A program made the position numbers and the translations under genes. The notes beneath the pieces are model-generated. The model saw only the letters and a program-made list of their open reading frames with translations. It was not told the origin of the DNA and made no database searches. From contig CAWHXF010000027.1 of assembly GCA_963833195.1 (NCBI GenBank), positions 2,108,001 to 2,172,000 of the forward strand: DNA of 64,000 nucleotides, read 5' to 3'. The DNA is from Granulosicoccus sp963833195. Lineage in GTDB: Bacteria; Pseudomonadota; Gammaproteobacteria; Granulosicoccales; Granulosicoccaceae. Shown piece after piece: positions 8,063-16,711 of the stretch (its first letter is position 1; every line of letters begins with the position of its first letter).

Positions 8063-8450
8063 ACCCCAGCCCCAGCGTGCGGGCCCGCCGCGGACGCGTG
8101 GGCAGCCCGTCGGCCGAATAGCCCCACGCGTCGTCCGAGCCGGAGAGCCGCGCCAACCGCACGAGCGCCGCGCGCGTCGCGGCCAGCCGCGTGGCGACGG
8201 CCGCCGCGTTGGCGGCGTTCAGCTCGCGACACTCGACCAGTATGCGAGCCGCGGCCGGCGGCACGCTCGAGGCCGCGGCCGACGCGCGCTCCAGCACCGA
8301 GACGCGGCGACGCTTCTCCGCGGCCAGGCTCAGCAGGGACGTCGCCTCGCCGCCATCGAGCGCGCCGCGTTCGGCCAGCAGCGCGTCGCGCAGCGCGACC
8401 GCGGCGTCGTACAGCGCCCCGGACGCCTCGCTCGGAAATCGCTCGCTCAT
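8061..8450 (-). CDS. flgN: FlgN-like flagellar export chaperone
   Basis: 129 aa, mostly helical, with the heptad-like L/E pattern and the 'LxxLAAEKRRRVxxLE' segment typical of FlgN. FlgN binds the C-termini of hook-filament junction proteins FlgK and FlgL and delivers them to the export gate. Its ATG overlaps the flgA stop by 4 bp. The usual partner flgM (anti-sigma28) is not between flgA and flgN here. The identity is based mainly on context plus helical pattern, since FlgN is poorly conserved. The stop codon lies in the right end of the 7795 element. Confidence 0.7.
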   Translation of the reverse strand: MSERFPSEASGALYDAAVALRDALLAERGALDGGEATSLLSLAAEKRRRVSVLERASAAASSVPPAAARILVECRELNAANAAAVATRLAATRAALVRLARLSGSDDAWGYSADGLPTRPRRARTLGLG

Positions 8451-9187
8451 CGCACCTGCACCTCGTCGGGACCCACCACCAGTGCATCGATACGCCTGCC
8501 GGTGCGCGCGTTCTTCACGCCCACGAGCTCGTCGCGCCTGCCGTCGTTCAGCGCCACTCCGCGCGTCTCGACCTGCAGACCGCTGCCCGCGCTGCGCAGC
8601 CGGACCTGACGACCGCGGTGCACGAGCACCGGCGAGGCGAGATCCCCTGCCGCGATGGGGTCGCCGGGCCGCATCGCGCGCGCGAACTCGTGTCCCATCA
8701 ATGCGGACGGATCGTCGATGGGCTCGCCGGAGCGCGCACCGCGCCGCGTGCCGGTGCCGCCGAGCGTCACCGTGCCGCGCTCCAGCAGCTCCGGACGCAG
8801 CCGCTCGCCGCGCCGCACGGCGCGCGTGAGCAGCCAGGCGTCACGCTCGACGCTCGCGTTCGCACGCACGCGCACGCGCCAGGCGGGCGTGTCGGCACAG
8901 GACACCTCGATGCTCGTCGCGCCCCAGCCGTCGCCCGCGCCAGTGCGTCGCGCGTCGAGCGGCACGGCGCAGGCCGCCAGACGCAGCCGGCGGTCCAGCG
9001 GCAGCACCTCGATGTCGGCACCGTCGCCGAGCTCGGCGCGCAACCGTGCGGCGGCGGCGGCCTCGATGGCCTGCGGCGGGTGGGCCGTCGCGTCCGCGGC
9101 TCCCGCGGCCGTGGCCGCGGGCACGAACGTGGCCTGCAGGCACGCGGCGCAGCCCGCGCCCGCGAGTGATCGCACGAAGCATCTCAT
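8447..9187 (-). CDS. flgA: Flagellar basal body P-ring formation protein FlgA
   Basis: 246 aa from ATG 9187; the frame is open further upstream but this start gives a signal peptide (hydrophobic CFVRSLAGAGCAACLQATFV followed by an Ala-rich cleavage region). The C-terminal ~130 residues form an SAF/FlgA domain (LLTRAVRRGERLRPELL, DPIAAGDL, RQVRLRSAGSGL), as in periplasmic P-ring chaperones. It escorts FlgI in the periplasm. Divergent from the flgB operon, as in many gammaproteobacteria, and overlapping flgN. Confidence 0.9.
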   Translation of the reverse strand: MRCFVRSLAGAGCAACLQATFVPAATAAGAADATAHPPQAIEAAAAARLRAELGDGADIEVLPLDRRLRLAACAVPLDARRTGAGDGWGATSIEVSCADTPAWRVRVRANASVERDAWLLTRAVRRGERLRPELLERGTVTLGGTGTRRGARSGEPIDDPSALMGHEFARAMRPGDPIAAGDLASPVLVHRGRQVRLRSAGSGLQVETRGVALNDGRRDELVGVKNARTGRRIDALVVGPDEVQVR

Positions 9188-9349
9188 GACGACGACGGCG
9201 GCAAGTCCTGCGCCGAAGCGTTCGGAGGCGATGGGTGCGACGGCGCTGCCGCAGCTTTTGCAAACCCGGTGTACGAATGGGCACGGCGCTTCACCGCCGG
9301 GGGGTCGGGACGACAACCGGGTCACGTTCACACGCAACCGGACCGACAC

Positions 9350-10390
9350 GTGTCACGTCCCGCCACATACGTACTGCAAGCACGACCCCGCGCTGCCGGG
9401 CCGCTCGCCGCGGTCGCGGCGCTGCTGCTGGCCGCCTGCAACGGCGGCGGAGGCGGCGGCGCGGGCGCTCCGGCGCCGATCGATGCGGCCGGGGGCGCCG
9501 TGCCCACGCTGTTCGAGGATCCCGCGGGCGCCCTGCCCGGTGCGGCCGTCGGCGAGACGCCGGACGCCTCCATCGGCGCACCCGGTCAGACCGCCGACTG
9601 CAGCGACGGCCTGCCGTGTCGCTGGACGGATGCCGACGGCGCGTTCGCCGTCACGCTGACGCGCGCCGACAACACCGGGCGCGACGGGCGACTGCAGGTG
9701 CACCTGCGCGTGGAGACGATACACGACAGCGAGCTGGCGGTGACGCTCGCGCGCACCGCGGTGGACGTCACGGGAACACGCTCGGCCGTGGTGAGCGCCG
9801 CGCTCGACGGCGGCGTCGGCAGCACCTCGGTGCCGGCCGGCGCGCGCCTGCCCGGCACCGTGGACTTCGATGCGCCGCTGCCCGGTGGCAGCGTGCCCGA
9901 ATGGGGCCTCGTGATGTCGGACAACGGCACGGTGCGTGCCGCCGCCTTCGCCAACGTGCCGCTCGGACCCAAGCGAGGCGATGTGATCGATTGCGCGAAC
10001 CGCCTGCCGTGCACCTGGACCAGCGAGGACGGTCTCGCGAGCGTGGACCTCGTCGGTGCCGGCGGCTTCGCGAGCGAGCGTCGCCTGCACGTGAACCTGC
10101 GTCTGTCGTCCAGCGCCGCGCTCACCCTCGTGGCGGGTCCGGAGACGAGCGCGAGCGCGCCGGGCGGCGCGGTCTACCTCGCTCGCTCGCACGCGGCGGA
10201 CGGGCGCGGCGGCCAGCCGGGCGACACCATCGCGGTGGCCGCCGGCGTGCCGGTGGACGCGCGCATCGACTTCCTGCGCGCGCCGGGCACGCCCGCGACG
10301 CTCGCGACGCTCACCCTGGACCTGTACCGCGACGCCCCCGTGCCGCGCTGGCGCCCGGCCTTCGCGAACGTGCCGGCGGTGGCACCGTGA
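9350..10390 (+). CDS. Putative flagellar-operon lipoprotein with two copies of a Cys-containing domain
   Basis: 346 aa from GTG 9350. A signal peptide ends in the lipobox LLLAAC (Cys about residue 31), followed by a poly-Gly linker, so an outer- or inner-membrane lipoprotein is predicted. Two halves repeat one domain: each begins with DC....LPC.WT..DG and ends with ...FANVP, about 120 residues apart, each with a Cys pair that could form a disulfide. The stop overlaps the GTG of flgB by 4 bp, so it is translationally coupled to the rod operon. I recognise no family. A ring- or rod-associated or surface role is inferred from context only. Confidence 0.65.
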   Translation: MSRPATYVLQARPRAAGPLAAVAALLLAACNGGGGGGAGAPAPIDAAGGAVPTLFEDPAGALPGAAVGETPDASIGAPGQTADCSDGLPCRWTDADGAFAVTLTRADNTGRDGRLQVHLRVETIHDSELAVTLARTAVDVTGTRSAVVSAALDGGVGSTSVPAGARLPGTVDFDAPLPGGSVPEWGLVMSDNGTVRAAAFANVPLGPKRGDVIDCANRLPCTWTSEDGLASVDLVGAGGFASERRLHVNLRLSSSAALTLVAGPETSASAPGGAVYLARSHAADGRGGQPGDTIAVAAGVPVDARIDFLRAPGTPATLATLTLDLYRDAPVPRWRPAFANVPAVAP

Positions 10391-10839
10391 GCGTCGCGGG
10401 AGCGAACAACCCGCTCGACGCGCACCTCGCCGTCCACGAGTCGGCGATCCGCGCGCGCGGCCTGCGCACGAAGCTTCTGGCCAGCAACATCGCGAACGTC
10501 GACACGCCGAACTACAAGGCCACCGACCTCGCCTTCGGCGACACGCTCGCCGCGGCCCGCACCGCGCGCGGGGACACGCCTGCGCTTGCGCTGGCCGCCC
10601 CCGTGGGCACGTCGAGCGGCGCTCACGCGGCCCACCTGCCGCTGCGCGCGGGGCGCGTCGAGCCGGGCGTCGGCAAGGTCATGTACCGCTACCCGGACGC
10701 CCCCTCGCTCGACGGCAACACCGTCGACAAGGACACCGAGCAGGCCCGCTTCGCCGAGAACGCGGTGCGCTATCGCGCGAGCCTCCAGTTCTTCCAGAGC
10801 CGCGTGTCCGGGCTCATCCGCAGCCTCAAAGGAGAATGA
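10387..10839 (+). CDS. flgB: Flagellar basal-body rod protein FlgB
   Basis: 150 aa, GTG start in a GTGA overlap with the preceding lipoprotein gene. It shows the proximal-rod signature LLASNIANVDTPNYKATDLAF near the N-terminus and a C-terminal AENAVRYRASLQFFQSRVSGLIRSLKGE helix. FlgB is the first rod subunit at the MS-ring. Length is slightly above the usual ~135. It overlaps flgC by 4 bp. Confidence 0.95.
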   Translation: MSVAGANNPLDAHLAVHESAIRARGLRTKLLASNIANVDTPNYKATDLAFGDTLAAARTARGDTPALALAAPVGTSSGAHAAHLPLRAGRVEPGVGKVMYRYPDAPSLDGNTVDKDTEQARFAENAVRYRASLQFFQSRVSGLIRSLKGE

Positions 10840-11237
10840 TCGTGGACGTATCCGTGTTCGACATCGCAGGCTCCGCCATGCGGGCCCAGACGCTGCGCCT
10901 CAACACCGTGGCCAGCAACCTCGCCAACGCCGACACCCTGGCCTCCAGCCCCGAGGCGGCCTACCGCGCGAAGAAGCCCGTGTTCGAGGCGATGCTGCAG
11001 GACGGGCTCGGTGGCGTCGCCGCCACGGACATCGTCGACAGCCCGCGCGAGCCCGTCATGCGCCATGCCCCGGGACATCCGCTCGCGGACGACGCGGGCT
11101 ACGTGTACGCCTCGAACGTGGACGCGGTCGAGGAGATGACCGACATGATGTCGGCCTCGCAGAGCTACCGCAGCAACGTCGAGCTGCTGGGCACGCTGCG
11201 CGAGCTCGCCATGCGCACGCTGAAGCTCGGCGAATGA
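10836..11237 (+). CDS. flgC: Flagellar basal-body rod protein FlgC
   Basis: 133 aa, ATG overlapping flgB's stop, RBS AAAGGAGAA just upstream. The N-terminal FDIAGSAMRAQTLRLNTVASNLANADT and C-terminal MMSASQSYRSNVELLGT helices are the D0 coiled-coil pair of rod proteins. It forms the proximal rod with FlgB and FlgF. Overlaps flgD by 4 bp. Confidence 0.95.
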   Translation: MIVDVSVFDIAGSAMRAQTLRLNTVASNLANADTLASSPEAAYRAKKPVFEAMLQDGLGGVAATDIVDSPREPVMRHAPGHPLADDAGYVYASNVDAVEEMTDMMSASQSYRSNVELLGTLRELAMRTLKLGE

Positions 11238-11977
11238 ACGCGCTCGATGCACTGCCGACGAGCGGCCTCGCCGCCGACGGCCCCGCGGCACCGACCGCCC
11301 TCGACGCGCAGACGCGCTTCGGCGAGCCGGCGGACGTCGCCGCGAAGGACGAGCTGGGTCAGACGGAGTTCCTGGAGCTCATGCTGACGCAGATCCAGCA
11401 CCAGGACCCCTTCGAGCCGACCGACAACGGCGACTTCATCGCGCAGATGGCGCAGTTCAGCACCGTCGAGGGCATCGGCGACATGCAGTCCTCGCTCGAC
11501 GACATGGCCGCGAGCTTCGGCGCGCAGCAGACGCTGGAGGCATCGAGCCTGGTCGGGCGCGACGTGCTCGTGACGGGCGACGCCCTGCCGTTCGACGGCC
11601 GGGCGCCGGCCGCCGGCCGCTACGTGCTGGAGCGCCCGGCCGCGAGCGTCACGCTGCTGGTCCAGGACGCCTCGGGCGCGCTCGTGTCGCGCGAGGAGCT
11701 CGGCGCCGCGGCCGCGGGTCGGCACGACTTCGCGTGGGACGGTCGGGATGCCGACGGCGAGCCGATGCCCGCGGGCCAGTACCGCGCGACGGTCGTGTAC
11801 GGCAACGGCGAGGGCGAAGGCGACGTGCCCGCCGAGACGCTGCTGCAGCGCCGCGTGGAGGCGGTGGAGTTCGGCGCCGGCGGCGCGGTGCTCGTGCACA
11901 CCGATGCCGGCGAGACGCTCGGGCTCGATGCGCTTCGCGAGATCCGCGAAACGACGCCCGACGCCTCCGACTCCTGA
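11234..11977 (+). CDS. flgD: Flagellar hook assembly (scaffold) protein FlgD
   Basis: 247 aa. The conserved N-terminal block (FLELMLTQIQHQDPFEPTD...QMAQFSTVEGI) is the FlgD export and hook-cap region. The C-terminal half has the FlgD Tudor/FnIII-like domain (WDGRDADGEPMPAGQYRA). FlgD caps the growing hook and is discarded on maturation. Start overlaps flgC. Confidence 0.95.
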   Translation: MNALDALPTSGLAADGPAAPTALDAQTRFGEPADVAAKDELGQTEFLELMLTQIQHQDPFEPTDNGDFIAQMAQFSTVEGIGDMQSSLDDMAASFGAQQTLEASSLVGRDVLVTGDALPFDGRAPAAGRYVLERPAASVTLLVQDASGALVSREELGAAAAGRHDFAWDGRDADGEPMPAGQYRATVVYGNGEGEGDVPAETLLQRRVEAVEFGAGGAVLVHTDAGETLGLDALREIRETTPDASDS

Positions 11978-12013
11978 TCTGCCTTCTCTCTTCCAAACCT
12001 CGGACCCTGAATC

Positions 12014-13249
12014 ATGACCTTCGACATCGCGCTGACCGGCATCTCGGCCGCGAGCAGCGAGCTCGAGACCATCTCGAACAACATCGCCAACAACCAGACG
12101 ACGGGCTTCAAGCGCTCGGACGTCGAGTTCTCGGACGTGTACGCGTCGAGCGCGTACGGCGCCGGCGGCAGCGCCTCGAAGGTGTCCGCGGGCTCCGGCG
12201 TGAGCGTCAGCCAGGTGCGCCAGGACTTCGCGCAGGGGGATCTGTCGTTCACCGACAACGCCCTCGACCTCTCGGTCGACGGCCAGGGCTGGTTCCGCTT
12301 CAGCGACAACGGCAAGGAGCTCTACAGCCGGAACGGGGCGCTCGGGCTCGACCGCGAGGGCTACATCGTCAATGCCTCCGGCCACCGCCTGATGGGCAAC
12401 AACACCAACAGCGACGACGAGCTGCAGCCCGTCGACGGCGAGCTGCGCGTCAACTTCGCGGACCTGCAACCGAAGGCCACCGAGCGCGTCGGGCTGTCGA
12501 TGAACCTGCAGAGCACGGCCGAGGTGCTGCCGCCCTTCGACGCGACCGATCCCTCGACCTACAACTACTCGAGCTCCACCACGGTCTACGACACGCTCGG
12601 CACCGCCCAGGTCGCGACGCTCTACGTGCGCAAGGATGCCGACAACGTCTGGTCGTCCTACCTGCACGTCGATGGCGTCGAGGTCGGCCAGCCCGGCGGC
12701 AACGAGCTCGGCTTCGATTCGTCCGGCACGCTCACCTCGATCGACGGCGTGCCGGGCACGAGCTTCGACACGACCTCGTTCACGCCCGCCTCCGGCGCGA
12801 CGCCCATGACGCTGAGCTTCGACATCGGCGACATCACGCAGTACGACAACCCCTTCGGCACCAACCAGGTGACCCAGGACGGCTTCACGGCCGGCCGGCT
12901 GGACGACTTCGACATCGACGGCACGGGCACGATCTTCGGGCGCTACTCCAACGGCGAGGCGCGGGTCATGGGTCAGGTGACGCTCGCGAACTTCTCGAAC
13001 CCGCAGGGGCTGTCGCAGCAGGGCGGCAACACCTGGGCCGAGACCTTCGCCTCGGGCGAGCCCGCCGTCGGCACGGCCGGCTCGGCGAGTCTCGGCACCG
13101 TGCGCGCCGGTGCGCTCGAGGGCAGCAACGTGGACATCACGCAGGAGCTCGTGGCGATGATCGGCGCGCAGCGAAGCTTCCAGGCGAACGCGCAGGTCAT
13201 CAGCACCGGCGACACGCTGACCCAGACCGTCATCAACATCCGTCGATAA
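12014..13249 (+). CDS. flgE: Flagellar hook protein FlgE
   Basis: 411 aa. N-terminal FDIALTGISAASSELETISNNIANNQTTGFKRSDVEFSD and C-terminal ELVAMIGAQRSFQANAQVISTGDTLTQTVINIRR are the D0/D1 segments of hook proteins. The middle is of average length for FlgE (E. coli 402 aa). It polymerises into the universal joint. Sits 36 bp after flgD in the same operon. Confidence 0.95.
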   Translation: MTFDIALTGISAASSELETISNNIANNQTTGFKRSDVEFSDVYASSAYGAGGSASKVSAGSGVSVSQVRQDFAQGDLSFTDNALDLSVDGQGWFRFSDNGKELYSRNGALGLDREGYIVNASGHRLMGNNTNSDDELQPVDGELRVNFADLQPKATERVGLSMNLQSTAEVLPPFDATDPSTYNYSSSTTVYDTLGTAQVATLYVRKDADNVWSSYLHVDGVEVGQPGGNELGFDSSGTLTSIDGVPGTSFDTTSFTPASGATPMTLSFDIGDITQYDNPFGTNQVTQDGFTAGRLDDFDIDGTGTIFGRYSNGEARVMGQVTLANFSNPQGLSQQGGNTWAETFASGEPAVGTAGSASLGTVRAGALEGSNVDITQELVAMIGAQRSFQANAQVISTGDTLTQTVINIRR

Positions 13250-13261
13250 GCGGACGCACCG

Positions 13262-14002
13262 ATGGATCGCATGATCTACGTCGCCATGTCCGGTGCGCGC
13301 GAGGCGCTGCACCGGACCGCGACGAACAACCACAACCTCGCCAACGCGAGCACGCCCGGCTTCAAGGCCGTCGTGGACGCGTTCGCGACGGTACCCGTCG
13401 AGGGTGCCGGCGCGGACTCGCGCGCCTACGCGATGGATCGCATGGCGGGCGCGGACTTCTCCCCGGGCAGCATCCGGCACACCGGCGTGCCGCTGGACGT
13501 GGCCGTCGACGGCGAGGGCTTTCTCGTCGTGCAGGACCCCGACGGAGCGGAGCGGCTCACGCGCGACGGGGCGCTGCGCGTCGGGCCGACGGGCCTGCTG
13601 GAGACGAGCGGGGGGCATCCGGTGCTCGGCGACGGCGGACCGATCGGCGTCTCCCCCTACGCCTCGATCGCGGTCGGCTCGGACGGCACGGTATCGATCC
13701 AGCCGCTCGGCGAAGGGCCCGGCGGACAGGTCGTGCTGGACCGGCTGCGGCTGGTTCGCCCCGACCCGCAGACGCTGGAGCGCGACGAGCGCGGCCTCTT
13801 CTCGGCCGGCGACGAGCCGCTGCCGGCGTCGGACGCCGCGGTAAGGCTGCAGCCCGAGAGCCTGGAGGACAGCAACGTCGACACCGTCGGCGCGCTCGTC
13901 ACGATGATCGAGCTGGCGCGCCGGCACGAGACGCACGTGAAGCTCATGGCCGCGGCCGAGGACAACGACTCGCGCGCCGCGAAGCTGCTCGAGAGCGCCT
14001 GA
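13262..14002 (+). CDS. flgF: Flagellar basal-body rod protein FlgF
   Basis: 246 aa, beginning MDRMIYVAMSGAREALHRTATNNHNLANASTPGFKA with the rod ANxxTPGFK motif and ending with EDSNVDTVGALVTMIELARR. It is a proximal rod component between FlgC and FlgG. 12 bp after flgE. Confidence 0.95.
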   Translation: MDRMIYVAMSGAREALHRTATNNHNLANASTPGFKAVVDAFATVPVEGAGADSRAYAMDRMAGADFSPGSIRHTGVPLDVAVDGEGFLVVQDPDGAERLTRDGALRVGPTGLLETSGGHPVLGDGGPIGVSPYASIAVGSDGTVSIQPLGEGPGGQVVLDRLRLVRPDPQTLERDERGLFSAGDEPLPASDAAVRLQPESLEDSNVDTVGALVTMIELARRHETHVKLMAAAEDNDSRAAKLLESA

Positions 14003-14070
14003 GCGAACTTTCGGGCGAGCGTCGGCCGCTCTCCCGCAACCCCCTTGAACGGCCCTGAAAGGAGATTTCC

Positions 14071-14856
14071 ATGAACGGTGCACTGTGGACCGCCAAGACC
14101 GGCCTGGACGCGCAGCAGACGCGCATGCAGGTCATCTCGAACAACCTCGCCAACACCAACACGACGGGCTTCAAGCGCGACCGTGCGGTGTTCCAGGACC
14201 TGCTCTACCAGACGGTGCGCCAACCCGGCGCCGCCTCGTCCGAGAGCACCGCCCTGCCCTCGGGGCTGTCGGTGGGTACCGGCGTGCGCGTCACCTCGAC
14301 CGAGAAGCTCTTCTCGCAAGGCAACCTGTCGCGCACCGAGGACCCGTACGACCTCGCCATCCAGGGCCGCGGCTTCTTCGAGGTCTCGATGCCCGACGGC
14401 GGCACCGCGTACACGCGCGACGGCTCGTTCCAGCTCGACGCCGAGGGGCGCATGGTCAACGCGTCGGGCTTCCCGCTCGCCGCCGGCATCCAGATGCCCG
14501 CGAACGCGACCGGCGTGACCATCGGGCTCGACGGCACGGTCACGGCCACGCAGGCCGGGGATGCCGGCCCGATCGAGCTCGGCACGGTGGGACTCGCCGA
14601 CTTCGTGAACCCCGCGGGCCTGCAGGCACTCGGCGGCAACCTGTTCGCCGAGACCGCCGCCAGCGGCGCGCCGTTCGCGGGCATCGCCGGCAACGGCGGG
14701 CTCGGCACGCTCGTGCAGGGCTCGGTCGAGACCTCCAACGTCAACGTGGTGGAGGAGCTCGTGTCGATGATCGAGACGCAGCGCGCCTACGAGATCAACT
14801 CCAAGGCGATCTCCACCACCGACGGCATGCTCCAGTATGTCAACAACAACCTCTAG
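14071..14856 (+). CDS. flgG: Flagellar basal-body distal rod protein FlgG
   Basis: 261 aa, a near-standard FlgG length, preceded by GAAAGGAG. It starts MNGALWTAKTGLDAQQTRMQ, carries SNNLANTNTTGFKRDRAVFQDLLYQTVR, and ends ETSNVNVVEELVSMIETQRAYEINSKAISTTDGML. FlgG builds the distal rod that crosses the P and L rings encoded just downstream. Confidence 0.97.
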   Translation: MNGALWTAKTGLDAQQTRMQVISNNLANTNTTGFKRDRAVFQDLLYQTVRQPGAASSESTALPSGLSVGTGVRVTSTEKLFSQGNLSRTEDPYDLAIQGRGFFEVSMPDGGTAYTRDGSFQLDAEGRMVNASGFPLAAGIQMPANATGVTIGLDGTVTATQAGDAGPIELGTVGLADFVNPAGLQALGGNLFAETAASGAPFAGIAGNGGLGTLVQGSVETSNVNVVEELVSMIETQRAYEINSKAISTTDGMLQYVNNNL

Positions 14857-14866
14857 GCCACGCGCG

Positions 14867-15565
14867 GTGCGCGCGCACGAACGGGCCGCACGGGTCGCCC
14901 TGCTGGCCGGCGCGCTCGCGGCCGCGGGCGGCTGCGCGACCGCGCCCGCGGGCGATCCCGCGACCGGTCCGGAGTGGGATCCGACCGAGCCCGCGGCCGC
15001 GCCGGATCCCGTCGATACCAACGGCGCCATCTGGTCCTCCGCCGGGGGGTTGTCGCTGTTCGAGGACGTGCGCGCCCGCCGCGTCGGGGATGTCGTCACG
15101 GTGCTGCTCGAGGAGCGCACCGCGGCGACCAAGAGCACCTCGCAGAACGCCTCGCGCACCACCTCCATCGACCTGCCGACGCCGACGATCTTCGGCAGCC
15201 CCGTGAAGTTCGGCGGGCGGGAGTTCCTGAACATCGACGCCACGGCCGGCACCGACTTCCAGGGCGGCGGGGATGCTGCGCAGAGCAACCGGCTGGACGG
15301 CCGCGTGGCCGTGACGATCGAGCGCGTGTACCCGAACGGCAACCTCGCCATCCGCGGCCAGAAGAAGATCTCGCTCAACAACGGCGGCGAGCACGTGCGC
15401 GTCTCCGGCATCGTGCGCGCGGTGGACGTGTCTTCCGTGAACACCGTGCGCTCGAGCGACATCGCCGACGCGCGCATCGTCTACGGCGGCGACGGCCTGG
15501 TGGCCGACGCGAGCCGTGCCGGCTGGCTCACCCGCATCCTGACCTCCTCGCTATGGCCGTTCTGA
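14867..15565 (+). CDS. flgH: Flagellar L-ring protein FlgH (lipoprotein)
   Basis: 232 aa from GTG 14867, chosen because it gives a ~23-residue lipoprotein signal peptide with lipobox AAGGC. An ATG at 14837, inside flgG, would add 10 residues and is the alternative. The mature part has the FlgH pattern: LFEDVRARRVGDVVTVLLEERTAATKS, VTIERVYPNGNLAIRGQKKI and VRAVDVSSVNTVRSSDIADARI. It forms the outer-membrane bushing. Confidence 0.93.
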   Translation: MRAHERAARVALLAGALAAAGGCATAPAGDPATGPEWDPTEPAAAPDPVDTNGAIWSSAGGLSLFEDVRARRVGDVVTVLLEERTAATKSTSQNASRTTSIDLPTPTIFGSPVKFGGREFLNIDATAGTDFQGGGDAAQSNRLDGRVAVTIERVYPNGNLAIRGQKKISLNNGGEHVRVSGIVRAVDVSSVNTVRSSDIADARIVYGGDGLVADASRAGWLTRILTSSLWPF

Positions 15566-16692
15566 TGCTTCGCCGCCTCCATCTCGCGCTCCCGAGCCTC
15601 GCGCTCCTGTGCCTCGCCTGCGCCCTGCCCGTCGACGCGGTGCGGGCCGAACGGCTCAAGGACATCGCCGACATCGCGGGCGTGCGCGACAACCCGCTGC
15701 TCGGCTACGGCCTCGTGGTGGGGCTGGACGGTACCGGCGATTCGGTCGGCTCGGTGGGGTTCACCGAGCAGAGCCTGCGCTCCATGCTCGCGCAGTACGG
15801 CGTGACGGTGCCCGCGGGACAACGGCTCACGCCGAAGAACGTCGCGGCCGTCACCGTGTCCGCCACGCTCGGCGCGTTCGCCAAGCCCGGCCAGCGCATC
15901 GACATCACCGTCTCCTCGCTCGGCAACGCAAGCTCCCTGCGCGGCGGCACGCTGCTCATGACGCCATTGCGCGGCGCGGACGGCCAGCCCTACGCGCTCG
16001 CGCAGGGCAACCTGGCCGTCGGCGGCCTGGGCGTCGAGGGGGCCGACGGCTCGCAGGTCACCATCAACGTGCCGAGCGTCGGCCGCATCCCGAACGGCGC
16101 CACGGTCGAGCGCGCGGTACCGAGCGCCTTCGCCGACGGCGAGCACGTGGTGTTCGACTTGAAGACGCCCGACTTCACGACCGCACGCCGCCTGGTCGAC
16201 GAGATCAACGAGGCCCTCGGGACCGAGGAGGCGCGCGCGCTGGACGCCGCGTCCATCGCCGTGCGCGCGCCGACCGACGTCTCGCAGCGGGTCGCCTTCG
16301 TCGGCTACCTCGAGACGCTGGAGGTGGAGCCCGGCGAGGTCGCGGGACGCGTGATCGTGAACGCGCGCACCGGCACGATCGTGATCGGTGCGAACGTCAC
16401 CGTGGGCCCGGCGGCCGTCACGCACGGCGGGCTCACGGTCACCATCGACGAGAACGTCGCGGTCAGCCAGCCGGCGCCCTTCGCCGAAGGCGAAACGGTC
16501 GTGGTGCCGGACACGAACGGCATCGGCGTGGTGCAGGAGGACGGTCGCATGTTCGAGCTCGAGCGCGAGACGACGCTCTCGGCCATCGTGCAGGCGATCA
16601 ACGACGTGGGCGCCGCGCCCGGCGATCTCGTCGCGATCCTCGAGGCGTTGCAGCAGGCCGGCGCGCTGCGCGCCGAGCTCATCATCATCTAG
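15565..16692 (+). CDS. flgI: Flagellar P-ring protein FlgI
   Basis: 375 aa from ATG 15565 (an in-frame ATG at 15553 overlaps flgH). A Sec signal peptide ends near VDAVRA. The mature start ERLKDIADIAGVRDNPLLGYGLVVGLDGTGD is the FlgI hallmark, and the C-terminus has TTLSAIVQAINDVGAAPGDLVAILEALQQAGALRAEL. It forms the peptidoglycan-level ring, assembled with help from FlgA. Confidence 0.96.
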   Translation: MLRRLHLALPSLALLCLACALPVDAVRAERLKDIADIAGVRDNPLLGYGLVVGLDGTGDSVGSVGFTEQSLRSMLAQYGVTVPAGQRLTPKNVAAVTVSATLGAFAKPGQRIDITVSSLGNASSLRGGTLLMTPLRGADGQPYALAQGNLAVGGLGVEGADGSQVTINVPSVGRIPNGATVERAVPSAFADGEHVVFDLKTPDFTTARRLVDEINEALGTEEARALDAASIAVRAPTDVSQRVAFVGYLETLEVEPGEVAGRVIVNARTGTIVIGANVTVGPAAVTHGGLTVTIDENVAVSQPAPFAEGETVVVPDTNGIGVVQEDGRMFELERETTLSAIVQAINDVGAAPGDLVAILEALQQAGALRAELIII

Positions 16693-16711
16693 GCACCGTC
16701 GAAGCCCCGTC

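Noticed and set aside
9188..9215. GG-N10-GC element (GGCGCAGGACTTGC) on the minus strand before flgA
   Set aside because: Spacing is right but it lies so close to the flgA ATG that the transcript would have no leader; likely chance in GC-rich DNA.
9280..9293. Sigma54-like GGCACGGCGCTTCA upstream of the flgB-operon lipoprotein
   Set aside because: The -24 half is perfect and the location is attractive, but the -12 GC is replaced by CA, which is normally essential; not listed as a promoter.
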